A stretch of DNA of 64,000 nucleotides, from NCBI GenBank assembly GCA_951217055.1, contig OX578282.1:71205092-71269091 (forward strand), given 5' to 3'. Positions 8,932 to 19,338 of this stretch are shown piece after piece. The notes beneath the pieces are model-generated. The model ran no database searches and was not told the origin of the DNA. It saw only the letters and a program-made list of their open reading frames with translations. Source of the stretch: Gerris lacustris (Eukaryota > Arthropoda > Insecta > Hemiptera > Gerridae). Every line of letters starts with the position of its first letter. Positions within the stretch are counted from its first letter, which is position 1. The translations under genes were made by a program, and so were the position numbers.

Positions 8932-10344
8932 ATGGACCCTCATAGACTTTTATCTGATGAACTTACATATGAGCTCAAAATTCGAGGCGTTACTTCTATT
9001 ACTGGCGTTGAGCAGATGCGTCGATATTTAAGAGGACTTCTTGAGTTAGAGCGAGAAAGTAAAAGCACAATTCCTCCCGGACCTACTCAGTCTTTGAATC
9101 CGGAAGAGGAAATTAAAGTAATTAAAGAGAAGTTAACTCGGGCTTCAGACATTGTATCTAAATTCTCAGGAAAAAAGGGTGATAATGAGTTTAGAAAAGC
9201 TGACACTCTGTTAACACATTTAAGTCTTAGACTTAACAGGTTGACTATCCCTGATGGTTCAAGTCTAGCAGACGATTTCTGCCTAATCCAAGGTACTATA
9301 CTAGACTTGATTGTTTCTTTACAAGACAAGACGGCTACCGGAGTCAAAAGCGATGCTAGCCCTCCTGAAAACATATTAGCTCCTGATAACGTAGCAGAAA
9401 CTCTTCCAGTTTCAAATCCGGAGAATACAGTTCCTACACCTCTTACAAGTTTTCACCATTTTAGACCTCGTCCCGTACCTACAAAAGAATGGGGTTTAAC
9501 TTTTTCTGGAGATGGCAAGGGTCTGAGTCTTCAAGCATTTTTAGAAGATGTTGAGCATTATAAGACTGCCCGTAACACCACAGACGATGCATTGATTAAT
9601 GGTGCGATAGATCTTTTTGCAGGTACCGCACTTCTCTGGTTCAAATCTGTGAGAACTGAAATCAACTCGTGGACCGACCTTATCACTAGGCTGAAGTTAG
9701 AATTTGAAGATGAAGATTACCAACACGAACTTTTATTAGAAGTTATGAATCGAACTCAGGGACCCGACGAACATTTCGGAGCGTTTCTGTCAGTGATGAA
9801 GACCTACTTCACTCGTCTTAAGAAACCTCTCTCCGAGGAAGAACGTCTTCGAATATTATTTCGAAATGTTAATCCCTATTTTTATGAAAGGCTGCGTCCT
9901 TTCCGTATTTTTAATGTTGAAGATTTTGCCAATGCAGGTAGGCAACTTCAATACGACAAACTGCACATGGAGAAATATCGTCCTCCACCACGTGCAAATA
10001 AGAAAGCATTACTTGCTCCAGAGTTAGCTTATACGGGAATTCGAGAGTCTCGTCAAGCTAACATGTCTACAGAGTCATTCTCAGATGGAAGTACTTCTGG
10101 GATATCTGCTCTTTCATTAAATGAACCATCTACGTCTGGTGGACCTTCTTCCAAATCTAACCAACAGGTTTTAATTAAACCAAAAAGAAAACTTATTTGT
10201 TTTATGTGTGGCGTCGAAGGACACACGTTCTATAATTGTCCAAAACTTGGCTTTTGTGCGAGATGTGGAAGTAAGGACTTAATGAATAACAAGTGTAAAA
10301 AGTGCCCAGGAAAATCGGGAAACTCCCGTGGGGTGCGCAAGTAA
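8932..10344 (+). CDS. gag: Gag polyprotein of the LTR retrotransposon
   Basis: This 470-residue frame starts at ATGGACCCTCATAG, the first ATG after the leader. The central part (about residues 185-350), with ALLWFKSVR, LKLEFEDEDYQHELL and FGAFLSVMKTYFTRL, has the layout of the retrotransposon capsid domain that assembles the particle. Near the C-terminus CFMCGVEGHTFYNC is a classic CCHC zinc knuckle (C-x2-C-x4-H-x4-C) for RNA binding. It is followed by a second cysteine-rich stretch CARCGSKDLMNNKCKKC that departs from the knuckle spacing. The N-terminal third is unrecognised. Gag ends in TAA at 10342-10344, overlapping pol by 46 nt. No internal stop or frameshift is seen, so the gene is likely functional. 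Confidence 0.9.
   Translation: MDPHRLLSDELTYELKIRGVTSITGVEQMRRYLRGLLELERESKSTIPPGPTQSLNPEEEIKVIKEKLTRASDIVSKFSGKKGDNEFRKADTLLTHLSLRLNRLTIPDGSSLADDFCLIQGTILDLIVSLQDKTATGVKSDASPPENILAPDNVAETLPVSNPENTVPTPLTSFHHFRPRPVPTKEWGLTFSGDGKGLSLQAFLEDVEHYKTARNTTDDALINGAIDLFAGTALLWFKSVRTEINSWTDLITRLKLEFEDEDYQHELLLEVMNRTQGPDEHFGAFLSVMKTYFTRLKKPLSEEERLRILFRNVNPYFYERLRPFRIFNVEDFANAGRQLQYDKLHMEKYRPPPRANKKALLAPELAYTGIRESRQANMSTESFSDGSTSGISALSLNEPSTSGGPSSKSNQQVLIKPKRKLICFMCGVEGHTFYNCPKLGFCARCGSKDLMNNKCKKCPGKSGNSRGVRK
10297..10344 (+). promoter_or_regulatory. Gag-pol overlap, probable -1 frameshift region
   Basis: Pol is open in the -1 frame only after 10298, and gag stops at 10344, so the shift must happen in this window. 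The run AAAAAG (10297-10302, gag codons AAA AAG) at its very start is the best slip candidate. It does not make the usual X-XXY-YYZ heptamer because the preceding base is T. Confidence 0.45.
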
Positions 10345-13300
10345 CGGGTCTAAACCGTACCCCTCAAGATTTGGCGACCCATAAAAAGGAAAAGAACGAC
10401 TGGTTATGTTTTGTCAAGTCTTTTTTTAATGCAAAAATAGCAAGCGCTATTATATTCCCAGTAAACGACGGAAGACCTTACATTGAAGTGAATATCTATG
10501 GCATTCCTATTATAGGACTCCTGGACTCCGGTGCTTCTCACACTCTAGTTGGTTCTAAGGGTTGGGAAACTTTTAGAAAATTAGGACTTAAGTTAAGGAA
10601 GAGCTCTTTAAAATGCAAAGTCGCTAACGGTGAGTCATGTGAAGTTCTGGGTGTGGTAGATGCTCCAATGGAGGTTAGTGGCATCGTCAAGTTAATTCCT
10701 ACTTTAGTTGTGCCTTCTGTTAAGGACACCCTGATCCTAGGAATTGATTTTTGGAAAGCGATGGGAATTGTAGCTGACATGATAAAAGGTCGTCTGGAAG
10801 CGAGGAATGATTCATTCGGTAAAGAGGAAGTAAGGAATATTGCTTCTACATTAGTGTCACAAGACCACTTGACTACAGGACAACGGGCGGAACTTCAGAA
10901 GGTTACTGACGATTTCTTTAAACAGTTAGGCTCTGACTTAGGATGTACCAGTATGGTAGAGCACGTGATTGATACGGGGGATTCTCCTCCTATCAAACAA
11001 AGATATTATCCGGTCTCACCTAAAGTTCAAGCCGAAATCAACAAGGAGCTAGATGACATGCTTAAGAAGGGAATTGTCGAACCGTCAAACTCTCCTTGGA
11101 GTTCTCCGGTTGTTATGATCCCTAAACCGGATGGCTCTTATAGATTTTGTGTGGATTACAGACGTGTGAACGCGGTAACTAAAAAGGACGCGTATCCTCT
11201 GCCTTATGTCTCACACATTATCGACCGACTTAAGAACGCTCGCTATATATCAGCACTTGACATTAAGTCTGCGTTTTGGCAAGTTGCTGTAGAAGAAAAG
11301 TCACGGGAAAAAACAGCGTTTACTGTTCCCACTCGTGGACTTTTCCAGTTTAAACGTATGCCTTTCGGGCTTCACAATAGTCCTGCAACTTGGCAGCGAC
11401 TGATAGATCGTGTACTAGGTCCCGAGCTGGAGGTCTATGTATTTGTATATCTTGACGATATAATTATTTGTACTCCAGATTTCGACACTCACATTAGAGT
11501 TCTTTCAACCATATTCTCTAGACTCTACAAAGCAGGACTTACTTTAAATAAAGATAAATGTAGATTTTGTGTCCCTCAGTTGAAATATTTAGGCTACATT
11601 GTCGATTACGAAGGGCTTAGAGTAGATCCTGAAAAAGTTTCCGCTGTGGTAGATTATCCTGTTCCTGAAACACCCAAACAAATCCGTCGATTCCTCGGCA
11701 TGGCATCTTGGTATCGGAGGTTTGTTCCGGGGTTTTCCAACATAATTGCTCCACTCACAGAGCTGCTTAAGAAAAGTCATCGCTGGTGTTGGACGGAAAA
11801 ATGTGATCAGGCTTTTCTTCAGTTAAAAGAAGCATTAGCTTCCGCTCCAGTACTTACTTGTCCTGATTTTTCCCAACGTTTCATTCTTCAGACAGATGCT
11901 AGTTCCGTAGGACTCGGTGCCGTATTGAGTCAGCAGTTCGCAGAAGGCGAAAAAGTTATCAGCTACGCTAGCAGATCTTTGACTTCAGCTGAGAGAAAAT
12001 ACAGTGCTACCGAACTCGAAGCTTTAGCAGTAATCTGGGCGATTGAAAAGTTTAGGCCATATTTAGAGGGACAAGACTTTACTGTCATTACAGACCACAT
12101 GGCTCTTAAATGGATTCAGGGTTTACGAGAACCTAAAGGTCGTCTTGCAAGATGGGCTCTTCGCCTTCAACAATATCCATTTCAAATCATCCATCGACCA
12201 GGAAAACTACAAGTTGTGGCTGATGCTTTGTCCAGAGCTCCGGTTGAACGAGTATCCGCTTTAAAAGTTTTTACTGGGACTAAGGATAAGTGGTACATCG
12301 GGATGTGTGAGAAAGTTCAGACCAACCCGGAGAACTATCCTTATTGGTCTGTCGAAAATGGTGTTTTGAGGAAGAGAAGACCTGTTACCGACTATGGAGA
12401 TGAAGAACCTTGGAAGATCGTCGTACCGAAAGACTCGAGGAAGGAAATCATGAGAAATTTTCATGATGAACCCACTGCCGGTCATTTAGGAGGGTTTAAG
12501 ACAAGACGCAGGATTATTGAGAGGTATTTCTGGCCAGGAATGACTTCAGATATCCTCCGATACGTACAGCGCTGCACTACTTGTCTTGCGATCAAATCCG
12601 ACCAAAAGTTACCAGCAGGGTTAATGGGTCATCAGAGAAAATCCACTGAACCCTTCCATACTCTAAGTATTGATCTTATGGGACCCTTTCCCAGATCAAC
12701 AAAACAGAACAAGTTCCTTTTAGTTGTTGTGGACACGTTCTCAAAATTCACGTTCCTTCGCGCTCTGAGATCGTCGACAGCAGCTTCTATAACTAAATAT
12801 CTCGAAGAGGAGATATTAATGGTTTTTGGTGTACCAAAGTATTTCATTTGTGATAACGGCCCACAATTTATAAGTAAAGAGTTTAAAGCTTTGATGGAGA
12901 AATACAATATCCGCATACTGTACAACCCCGTGTATCACCCACAGTCTAATCCAACTGAGAGATACAATCGGACCATCAAACAGATGATTGTCTCTTACGT
13001 TGAGGATAAGCATAAACAGTGGGACCGTCATCTTCCGCAACTTGGCTACGCTTTGCGAACTGCAGTAAGTGAGGTTTCAGGTTACACCCCTGCATACCTA
13101 ATGTTTGGTCGGAAGCTTGAAGTTTCTGGTGAAGATCATCCAAGGAAGGATAATGACGTCAATCCAACCGAGGATCGCCTTCGACAACTAAAGACTCTGG
13201 CTGAAGTTACTGAAGAAGTTCAGCAAAGGCTGACTAACGCACATAAAAAGAATAGAGGTTATTATAATCTGCGGAGACGACCCCAAATTTATGAAGTTGG

Positions 13301-13499
13301 TGATATAGTGTGGAGAAAATCGCATGTACAATCAGATGCCAGTCGCAGCTTTTCTGCTAAACTTGCACCTAAGTATGTCAGATGCCAAGTCACAAAGAAA
13401 ATAAGTCCTTTGGTGTATCAATTAGTTAACTACAATGGAATCGATCAAGGACGTTGGCACGTGAAAGACTTAAAATCTCATCCAGGAGATCGAGATTGA
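10299..13499 (+). CDS. pol: Pol polyprotein (protease, RT, RNase H, integrase)
   Basis: The frame is -1 to gag. It opens just after a stop at 10296-10298 and runs about 1066 codons. No ATG opens it, so it is probably expressed as a Gag-Pol frameshift fusion. Counting from 10302, in order: aspartic protease (LLDSGASHTLVG, about residue 75); reverse transcriptase with the catalytic YLDDII box at about 381-386; RNase H starting at QTDASSVGLGAVLS (about 530) with TELEALAVIWAIEKF; integrase zinc-binding region HDEPTAGHLGG...CTTC (about 720-765); and a catalytic core with D in SIDLMGPFP, D in CDNGPQF and E in HPQSNPTERYNR. A GPY/F-like C-terminal module (KLAPKYVRCQVTKKI) follows. All catalytic residues are present and no stop interrupts it. 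Confidence 0.93.
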   Translation, partial: KVPRKIGKLPWGAQVTGLNRTPQDLATHKKEKNDWLCFVKSFFNAKIASAIIFPVNDGRPYIEVNIYGIPIIGLLDSGASHTLVGSKGWETFRKLGLKLRKSSLKCKVANGESCEVLGVVDAPMEVSGIVKLIPTLVVPSVKDTLILGIDFWKAMGIVADMIKGRLEARNDSFGKEEVRNIASTLVSQDHLTTGQRAELQKVTDDFFKQLGSDLGCTSMVEHVIDTGDSPPIKQRYYPVSPKVQAEINKELDDMLKKGIVEPSNSPWSSPVVMIPKPDGSYRFCVDYRRVNAVTKKDAYPLPYVSHIIDRLKNARYISALDIKSAFWQVAVEEKSREKTAFTVPTRGLFQFKRMPFGLHNSPATWQRLIDRVLGPELEVYVFVYLDDIIICTPDFDTHIRVLSTIFSRLYKAGLTLNKDKCRFCVPQLKYLGYIVDYEGLRVDPEKVSAVVDYPVPETPKQIRRFLGMASWYRRFVPGFSNIIAPLTELLKKSHRWCWTEKCDQAFLQLKEALASAPVLTCPDFSQRFILQTDASSVGLGAVLSQQFAEGEKVISYASRSLTSAERKYSATELEALAVIWAIEKFRPYLEGQDFTVITDHMALKWIQGLREPKGRLARWALRLQQYPFQIIHRPGKLQVVADALSRAPVERVSALKVFTGTKDKWYIGMCEKVQTNPENYPYWSVENGVLRKRRPVTDYGDEEPWKIVVPKDSRKEIMRNFHDEPTAGHLGGFKTRRRIIERYFWPGMTSDILRYVQRCTTCLAIKSDQKLPAGLMGHQRKSTEPFHTLSIDLMGPFPRSTKQNKFLLVVVDTFSKFTFLRALRSSTAASITKYLEEEILMVFGVPKYFICDNGPQFISKEFKALMEKYNIRILYNPVYHPQSNPTERYNRTIKQMIVSYVEDKHKQWDRHLPQLGYALRTAVSEVSGYTPAYLMFGRKLEVSGEDHPRKDNDVNPTEDRLRQLKTLAEVTEEVQQRLTNAHKKNRGYYNLRRRPQIYEVGDIVWRKSHVQSDASRSFSAKLAPKYVRCQVTKKISPLVYQLVNYNGIDQGRWHVKDLKSHPGDRD

Positions 13500-13595
13500 T
13501 TTTTTTGAAGATTCTTTTTTATTTTTTTTATCGCTTGATTCTTTTTTTTTGAGAGTTTTACTTTTCTGTTTTATCCACCTGCTTCCTTTTCTTTT

Positions 13596-13605
13596 AAGGA
13601 GGGGA
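13596..13605 (+). other. Polypurine tract
   Basis: AAGGAGGGGA lies just before the 3' LTR (13610), where plus-strand DNA synthesis is primed in LTR elements. Confidence 0.75.
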
Positions 13606-13609
13606 CTTT

Positions 13610-14696
13610 TGTAACAAAAAAATATATTGATATACAATTGTTGATTGGTTGGAGTCGTCAACGCCTACAATTGTCCGTTTTCTTATTTCAAATCTTCTTA
13701 TCATATCGATCGTTTTAGCTTCCGATTATTTTAGCTATCGATAATTCCCCTATCGATAATTTCCCCGATCGATACCTGTGACGATACTCCCTTGGACGAC
13801 GGGACGACGCCAGGCAGACGCCATTTTTGCCGTTGCCGCAAATTTTCTTTAGTAAAAGAAGTGTATTCTCAGTTGAGGATTTTTGTGGAATTTTCCCTCA
13901 TTTGGGGTTTTACGAAGTTCTGGTGGAGACGGGTACCTTTAGTTGAGGAGCCTACGAAGTCAGGACGTTTTTTTGTATTTCCATCTATTTCTTCTTTTGG
14001 TACACTACATTTTGAATTAACCTGGTAAGTCCCATTCATATCACAATTTTATTTTATTTCTACCGTTATTCTTTGGTTCCTTTCCTGTCTTCTTATTTCT
14101 TGGTGTCTCAGAACTTCCGACTTTATTGTCTATAGATACGGGTGTTCCGAGGTCCCTGGTTGGACGTTGAGGTCTTGGAGAGAAGAGAGACGTGGTTCGT
14201 GGTGTCCGTGTACCAAAGCAGCGATAGTTCAAGTCTGGAGCCACATTACATCCAGATATTATAACTTTTTCTTTTATTTTCTATCTTTATATGCCATATC
14301 TACCCATATCCTATCTTTCTTCCAAACATATATATCATATATTCATATCAAATTGGGGAAAAGGGTGGTAACTTTTCATATACAAGTGTATTTATTATTT
14401 TATTATTTAAACTCAGTTAGGGGGAGATCTCCATTTTATGTTGAGCTAGGGAGCATTAATTTTACATTTTTTTAATTACAACTATTTTATTTTATTTATC
14501 TATCTAGTGTTTTACTCCTTTTCTCTTGTCCCTTGCAGAGACCGGGTTTGGTCATTTATAAACCCCGGCAAACATATCACACTTTATTACATTATACAAT
14601 GGTAAGTAAGCCCTCTAATAATAAAAATGACCTGGCGCTAAATTTTTATTTATCACCCACACCTATAAACCGTCTGAGTGTCGGAAAACCATCACA
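13610..14696 (+). repeat. 3' LTR
   Basis: This 1087-bp copy matches 6412-7498, with the same TGTAAC start and ATCACA end. It is followed directly by the TAGA duplication. Confidence 0.93.
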
Positions 14697-14700
14697 TAGA

Positions 14701-15289
14701 CATTTTCTTTATTTCAATTTTTCAATCATAATCGCTTTTTTTCATATTGATAATTACGTGCAAATTTATAGACTATTCATACCACCTCCCCCCGTTCTCT
14801 ACTTCTACTTGTAACGATGTGGGGGGGGGGGGGGGTGCAGCCCCCTCAAAATAAACAATCCTGGGTTCTCCATTGGTATAACAGGTTTTTAAAGTTGAAA
14901 GTCATTTTTTGATTTCGAGCTTACCGATTATATAGGAAGCTAAATTCCAATTCAAGACAGAAATCCTTTTCTTTAGCAAAGACAGGAGTGGAACAATGTT
15001 TTTTTAGTGGATCGAAATACCTAAATGAAATTAGTTAAGATGGCGGTTCTTTTATCGAACGAGACAATGTTGAGGTCGAATTAGTCGTTGCTTATATGAT
15101 AAATGAAACAAAGAATATACAGATAGAACTTACTATCGGAACGCTTTTAAGTAAAATTACGAACACAAAAAAATAAATAGACCCGAAAAAAAAATGAGTA
15201 GAAAAATGTTTTTTTTTTTTTTTTTTTTAAAGTAGCCCGTAATATTATTAATTACGAATATTAATATTAATACTAGTTTTATGCTATTT
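14701..15289. other. Unassigned DNA with a 15-base G run and a weak D-like patch
   Basis: A run of 15 G occupies 14821-14835. Around 14916-15010 the words GAGCTTACCGA and AAGACAGAAATCC recall family D but are too diverged to delimit. A poly-T run sits at about 15210-15227. No coding signal. Confidence 0.4.
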
Positions 15290-15625
15290 AAAAAATACTC
15301 TGCATTAGTGTTGCACATAGCTATAGCTTCTTATCGTTCTATTTTGTTTACTTTAATGATTTCATACTATTCAAACCTATTATTGTAAAATTTATTTCAT
15401 TTTCCAATTTTCCCCCGTTTTTTAAAAATGTTAAGATTGTTGTGATTTTTTACATGAATTAAATATCAATTTGGCAAAATTTAATGAGCGCAGACGAGAC
15501 AGTTGAAATTAATCTGGGGTCATCTGCAGGCTACTTTCGACAAAGCATCCAAATTTCATAAAATCTGAGATGTGCTTTTAATGATATAGGTGTGAATAAA
15601 TGTATGTTTGTGCTTGTGTGGAAGA
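15290..15625 (-). repeat. Repeat family D, copy D2 (partial)
   Basis: It follows the same order of words as 18830-19110: TCTGCATTAGTGTTGCACATAG, then AAATTAATCTGG, then GTGAATAAATGTATGTTTGTG. It is a diverged minus-strand copy without the GCTTCCGAGC end. Confidence 0.5.
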
Positions 15626-15771
15626 TAAATATTTAATATTTTGTACGATGTATTAGCATTGTATTTTTATTTTGTGTTTTAATAAACGTATACTAATATA
15701 AAATAATTAATATAAAAATGCCATTTTTCAAAACTGGTTTTATTTTCAATTTTTTTTTTTTTTAAAAACTT

Positions 15772-16225
15772 TAAAAGCAAATAAATTTGACGCCATTTTT
15801 TTTTTTTTTTTTTTTTTGGTTTCTGTATTCTTCACCTTAGTTGTATCTATGTGCAAAATTTGGGGAAGATTAAATGACGGTAAGTGGTTCAAAATTGGGG
15901 TAATAGGTGTGAGATGAAACTTGAAAAGCAAATAAATTTGACGCCATTTTTTTTTATTTTTGGTTTCTGTATTCTTCACCTTAGTTGTATCTATGTGCAA
16001 AATTTGGGGAAGATTAAATGACGGTAAGTGGTTCAAAATTGGGGTAATAGGTGTGCGATGAAACTTGAAAAGCAAATAAATTTGACGCCATTTTTTTTTA
16101 TTTTTGGTTTCTGTATTCTTCACCTTAGTTGTATCTATGTGCAAAATTTGAGGAAGATTGAATCACGGGAAGTGGTTCAAAATTGGGGAAACGGAAATGT
16201 GCGATGAAACTTACAAAGCAAAGTA
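15772..16225. repeat. Three-unit tandem repeat, period 144 bp
   Basis: GGTTTCTGTATTCTTCACC recurs at about 15818, 15962 and 16106. Each unit has a T run, TTGACGCCA, GTATCTATGTGCAAAATTTG and GTGGTTCAAAATTGGGG. A single related unit is present at 48905-49056, so the array arose by amplifying an existing D-associated segment. The open frame across it (minus, 132 codons) is a by-product. Confidence 0.85.
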
Positions 16226-16520
16226 ATATAAGACCAGTAATAAATAGGCGAAGATGGTTGAAACTTATATGGGACCAACAATGAGTTAATTATGACCTAC
16301 CAACCAAATTTCAATAAAATCAGACGAGTATAGTTTTTTATGACTTAATGGCTCGCAAAAATTGACCGACAGACAGACAGACAATCATGGAATCAAAAAT
16401 GATCCCTGATGTCTGAGACGGATTTCTGTCTTAGAATGTTTGAAATTAGAGGCATCAAATATTTTCGTTTTTTCAGAACGATCACATAGCTTCCGTTATC
16501 TTCGGTAAGCTGGGTTGCAA
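16226..16520 (-). repeat. Repeat family D, copy D3
   Basis: It reads, in reverse, the D landmarks from ATGACCTACCAACCAAATTTC through the CAGACAGACAGACAATC tract to AACGATCACATAGCTTCCG and TTATCTTCGGTAAGC. Confidence 0.7.
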
Positions 16521-16820
16521 AATTTTAAAAATTAACTATAGTTTAATTAGTTAGTGGCTTGTAGATAATATATATTAATCATTATTTTTAAGCCTAATAA
16601 TACCCAGGATTTGGCGAAATATTTCTAAAAAAAAAGTAATTAATTTATAAATATTAATTTTAGGTTTCTGTAAAAATTACGAAAGGAAACCTTATATAAC
16701 GGCCCTGTCTGTCTGTCCGTTGGCATGTTTCAATTCATAAACTACGATAGCTAGGAACATGAAATTCAGCACACAGGTATTTGTGACAACTGGATACATT
16801 TTGGATTTTCACAATTAATA
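16521..16820. other. Unassigned DNA leading into a tandem array
   Basis: AT-rich. The part from 16700 (CTGTCTGTCTGTCCGTTGGC, then 'ACATGAAATTCAGCACACAG') resembles the phrase style of interspersed repeats such as K, but I could not match it to another copy. Confidence 0.4.
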
Positions 16821-17164
16821 TTTCCAAGATGGCGGCCAATATGGCGGGCGATTATAAAAATTTTAGTCACCATGACATGTTATACATCAATTTATAGGTC
16901 CTGAAGTGTTTCCAAGATGGCGGCCAATATGGCGGGCGATTATAAAAGTTTTTAGTCACCATGACATGTTATACATCAATTTATAGGTCCTGAAGTGTTT
17001 CCAAGATGGCGGCCAATATGGCGGGCGATTATAAAAGTTTTTAGTCACCATGACATGTTATACATCAATTTATAGGTCCTGAAGTGTTTCCAAGATGGCG
17101 GGCGATTATAAAAGTTTTTAGTCACCATGACATGTTATACATCAATTTATAGGTCCTGAAGTGT
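16821..17164. repeat. Four-unit tandem repeat (88-89 bp) with CAAGATGGCGGC motifs
   Basis: Units start at 16821, 16909, 16998 and 17087 with TTTCCAAGATGGCGGCCAAT and end with TCAATTTATAGGTCCTGAAG. The last unit lacks one 'GCCAATATGGCG' step. Each complete unit contains CAAGATGGCGGC and a second AATATGGCGGGCG. Confidence 0.9.
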
Positions 17165-17812
17165 AGAAGAAGAATATGCAACTATTACACTTAATAGTTT
17201 TAACTTAATCGTAACCAGCGAACCAGCGCAGAAACCAGCGATTATCGCCTCACGTACTTACGTGAAGCACGCCTTACTTGTTTAAATGTATCATGCCTAA
17301 AGACCTGAGCAATTAGAAAAATAAATAAGAGATGGTGGTAAGGATGGGACTGACGGGGGGGGGGGGGGAGTATGAGGAGGCAAGTAGAGGCGAGTGAAGT
17401 AGCCGGGCGAGTCGGAGCAGCTGGGGCAGTGAAGATGTGCAAAGATCAAGGCCATCGAGTAACATCTCCCAGTCACTTGATTTGCATTTCACCGCATACT
17501 TGATACTTTATTTACTTGTCCCGTCAAGTTAGTTAGACGCTGTACTCGACTCCTACTCATTATAAAACATGTCAAGTCCCTTGTGTTGCTGATGTTTAAC
17601 TGCTTCTACCCCCATGTATTCTGTTTGCTTGGTTGACAGGCCTTGTTATTGTTTGCTCGAGTGCAAGTTAAAGGCAACACCAGGGTTTTGTTTCTCTATT
17701 TGTTTGAGATCACACTGATGTACAGATAAGATAGATGCTTCGCTCTCAAACTCATTATCATATTCATCTTTTTTTAATAGTTAATTTTTCTCGCTTATAT
17801 ACTTTTTACTTT
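17165..17812. other. Unassigned DNA with a 14-base G run
   Basis: A G run occupies 17355-17368. The short minus-strand frame over 17242-17442 depends on that run and is not convincing. No repeat match was found. Confidence 0.4.
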
Positions 17813-18500
17813 TCCTTTCTCATATAAAAATAAAGTATTGTGATGGCGCGAAAATTCGAGTTTGAGATTTTGATGGAATTTCACGTTTTGAGTGATTCTG
17901 AAAAAGAAAGATGTCATTTATGTTAAGGAAAGCGAAATTTATTAGAAATATTTTCGTGGAACACACTTTAAAATGTCTTGCATACGAGTCTGCAAGACAG
18001 TGAGACATTTTCATGTAACGCTTTTTGATGTCGTTATTTTGTAACGCTTTTCGAGTTTATGTGCCAAAGTCATACATGAAAATGTCAAAAGTGGTTTTAA
18101 AAAATCACTTTTTAAACGTCTATCTGTCACCTGTCGACTGTGCAGACGCTTGGAGCCTAAACCACTGGGCCGATTTTGACGAAATTTGGCATACATGTTC
18201 AGAAAAATCATACCCGAAATCGAGAAATGAATTATAGATCTACATTTTGGGGGGCTACCTCTTCCAAAACCTTGATAAAACGTGAAAAAAAAACATTCTC
18301 GAAAACGGTTCCGACGATTTTGATGAAATGTAGTCCATTTAAATACGAATCTAACGATGTAAGCCGTTTTCCCGGGAAAAATCTAGTTTCTAAGATAATA
18401 GTTTTAAACGTGGACAGAGGGCTTCATTCCTCGCCGAGGAGAAGTAATTTTTATGATAAATTGATATATTTTATTTATCGTATGCTTAGCTATTATTAGA
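17813..18500 (+). mobile_element. Repeat family E, copy E1 (diverged)
   Basis: The start TTTCTCATATAAAAATAAAG and then AAGTATTGTGATGGCGCGAA is the family E start. It continues with GACGCTTGGAGCCTAAACCA and the 'GGCCGATTTTGACGAAATTTGG' type tract. The B-box-like segment seen in other copies is degraded here at about 18420-18445. Homologous copies: 49923, 54192, 58912 and 60557. Confidence 0.65.
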
Positions 18501-18739
18501 ATAAACACTCAGAAACTAGTGATTTCAAGTTGGTTCTTATTTCGAGTTTTTTCTCACAATTTTTTTCAAAATAATGGGAACAAATATAATAAAAATGATC
18601 TGCCAATTAATGTGTACTTCAATGATATAGTTTTACAACCTATTTGTCCCTCCCCCCCCCCCCCCCCCCCTTTCAATCTGTCAAAATTATTTGAATTTTA
18701 TACTTTTATTCATGTAATAACAGTATCAATTTAGCAATG
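18501..18739. other. Unassigned spacer with a 19-base C run
   Basis: Nineteen C lie at 18652-18670 in otherwise AT-rich DNA. No feature is recognised. Confidence 0.45.
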
Positions 18740-19338
18740 TTTAACCTAGGCATATAGCTCAAATTAATAATATAGAATCATCTCTAGGTAAGTCTTCTTT
18801 CAAACGAAGCATCAAAATGTGGTAATAAAACAGACTCTGCTAATTAGTGTGGCACATAGCTTCTTCGTGCCATATTTCTTATACACTAATTTTTTTTAAT
18901 GTTTTTACAGCCTATTATTGCCAAATTAATTTAATTTTCCTTTATTATTTAATTTAAATAGTTAAGATTTTTTACAAGAATTATAGTATCAATTATGCAA
19001 AAGTGCAGACGTGGAATTAATCTGGTGATATCTGCTGTCTCCTTTTTACAAACCGTCTATATTTCGTATAAAAAAAAGAGATGAGTACTTTTGAAGATGT
19101 AGGTGTAAATAATTGTATTTTTGTGCGCATGTTGAAGAGAAACAAATAGGCGTAGATGGTCGAAGCCTATATGGGACTAACAATGGGCTAATTATGGCCC
19201 ACAATACAAATTTAATTTAAATCGGAAGTGTAGTTTTTGGCGATATGTTGGCTCGCAAAAATTGCGACAGAACCACAAATGTTCCCAGGTGTTGGATTTC
19301 CGTCTTGGAATTTTTTGAAATCGGAGCCATAAAATATT
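18740..19338 (-). repeat. Repeat family D, copy D4, main part
   Basis: It is a long minus-strand D copy. It is interrupted at AAAATATTTT (19331-19340) by C2 and continues at 19948 with CATTCTTCAGAACG, so the insertion came after D4. Confidence 0.7.

Larger units (their letters stand above)
6408..14700 (+). mobile_element. Complete Ty3/gypsy-type LTR retrotransposon with target duplication
   Basis: The element is 6412-14696 (8285 bp), flanked by a 4-bp target duplication TAGA at 6408-6411 and 14697-14700. In order it has a 5' LTR, primer site, long leader, gag, pol in the -1 frame, polypurine tract and 3' LTR. There is no env-like frame, since only 110 bp separate pol from the 3' LTR. The LTRs look identical wherever I compared them and both gag and pol are open, so insertion was recent and the copy may be competent. 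The order protease, RT, RNase H, integrase defines the Ty3/gypsy superfamily. I cannot place the lineage. The long LTRs and 1.4-kb leader are on the large side. Confidence 0.93.

Noticed and set aside
10302..10304. Independent start codon for pol
   Set aside because: The triplet is GTG, an unlikely start in a eukaryote. A gag-pol frameshift fits better.
13500..13609. env gene of an endogenous retrovirus
   Set aside because: Only 110 bp separate pol from the 3' LTR, with no room for an envelope frame.
15746..16144. 132-codon minus-strand frame with internal repeats
   Set aside because: It is produced by the 144-bp tandem array with poly-T tracts read as lysines.
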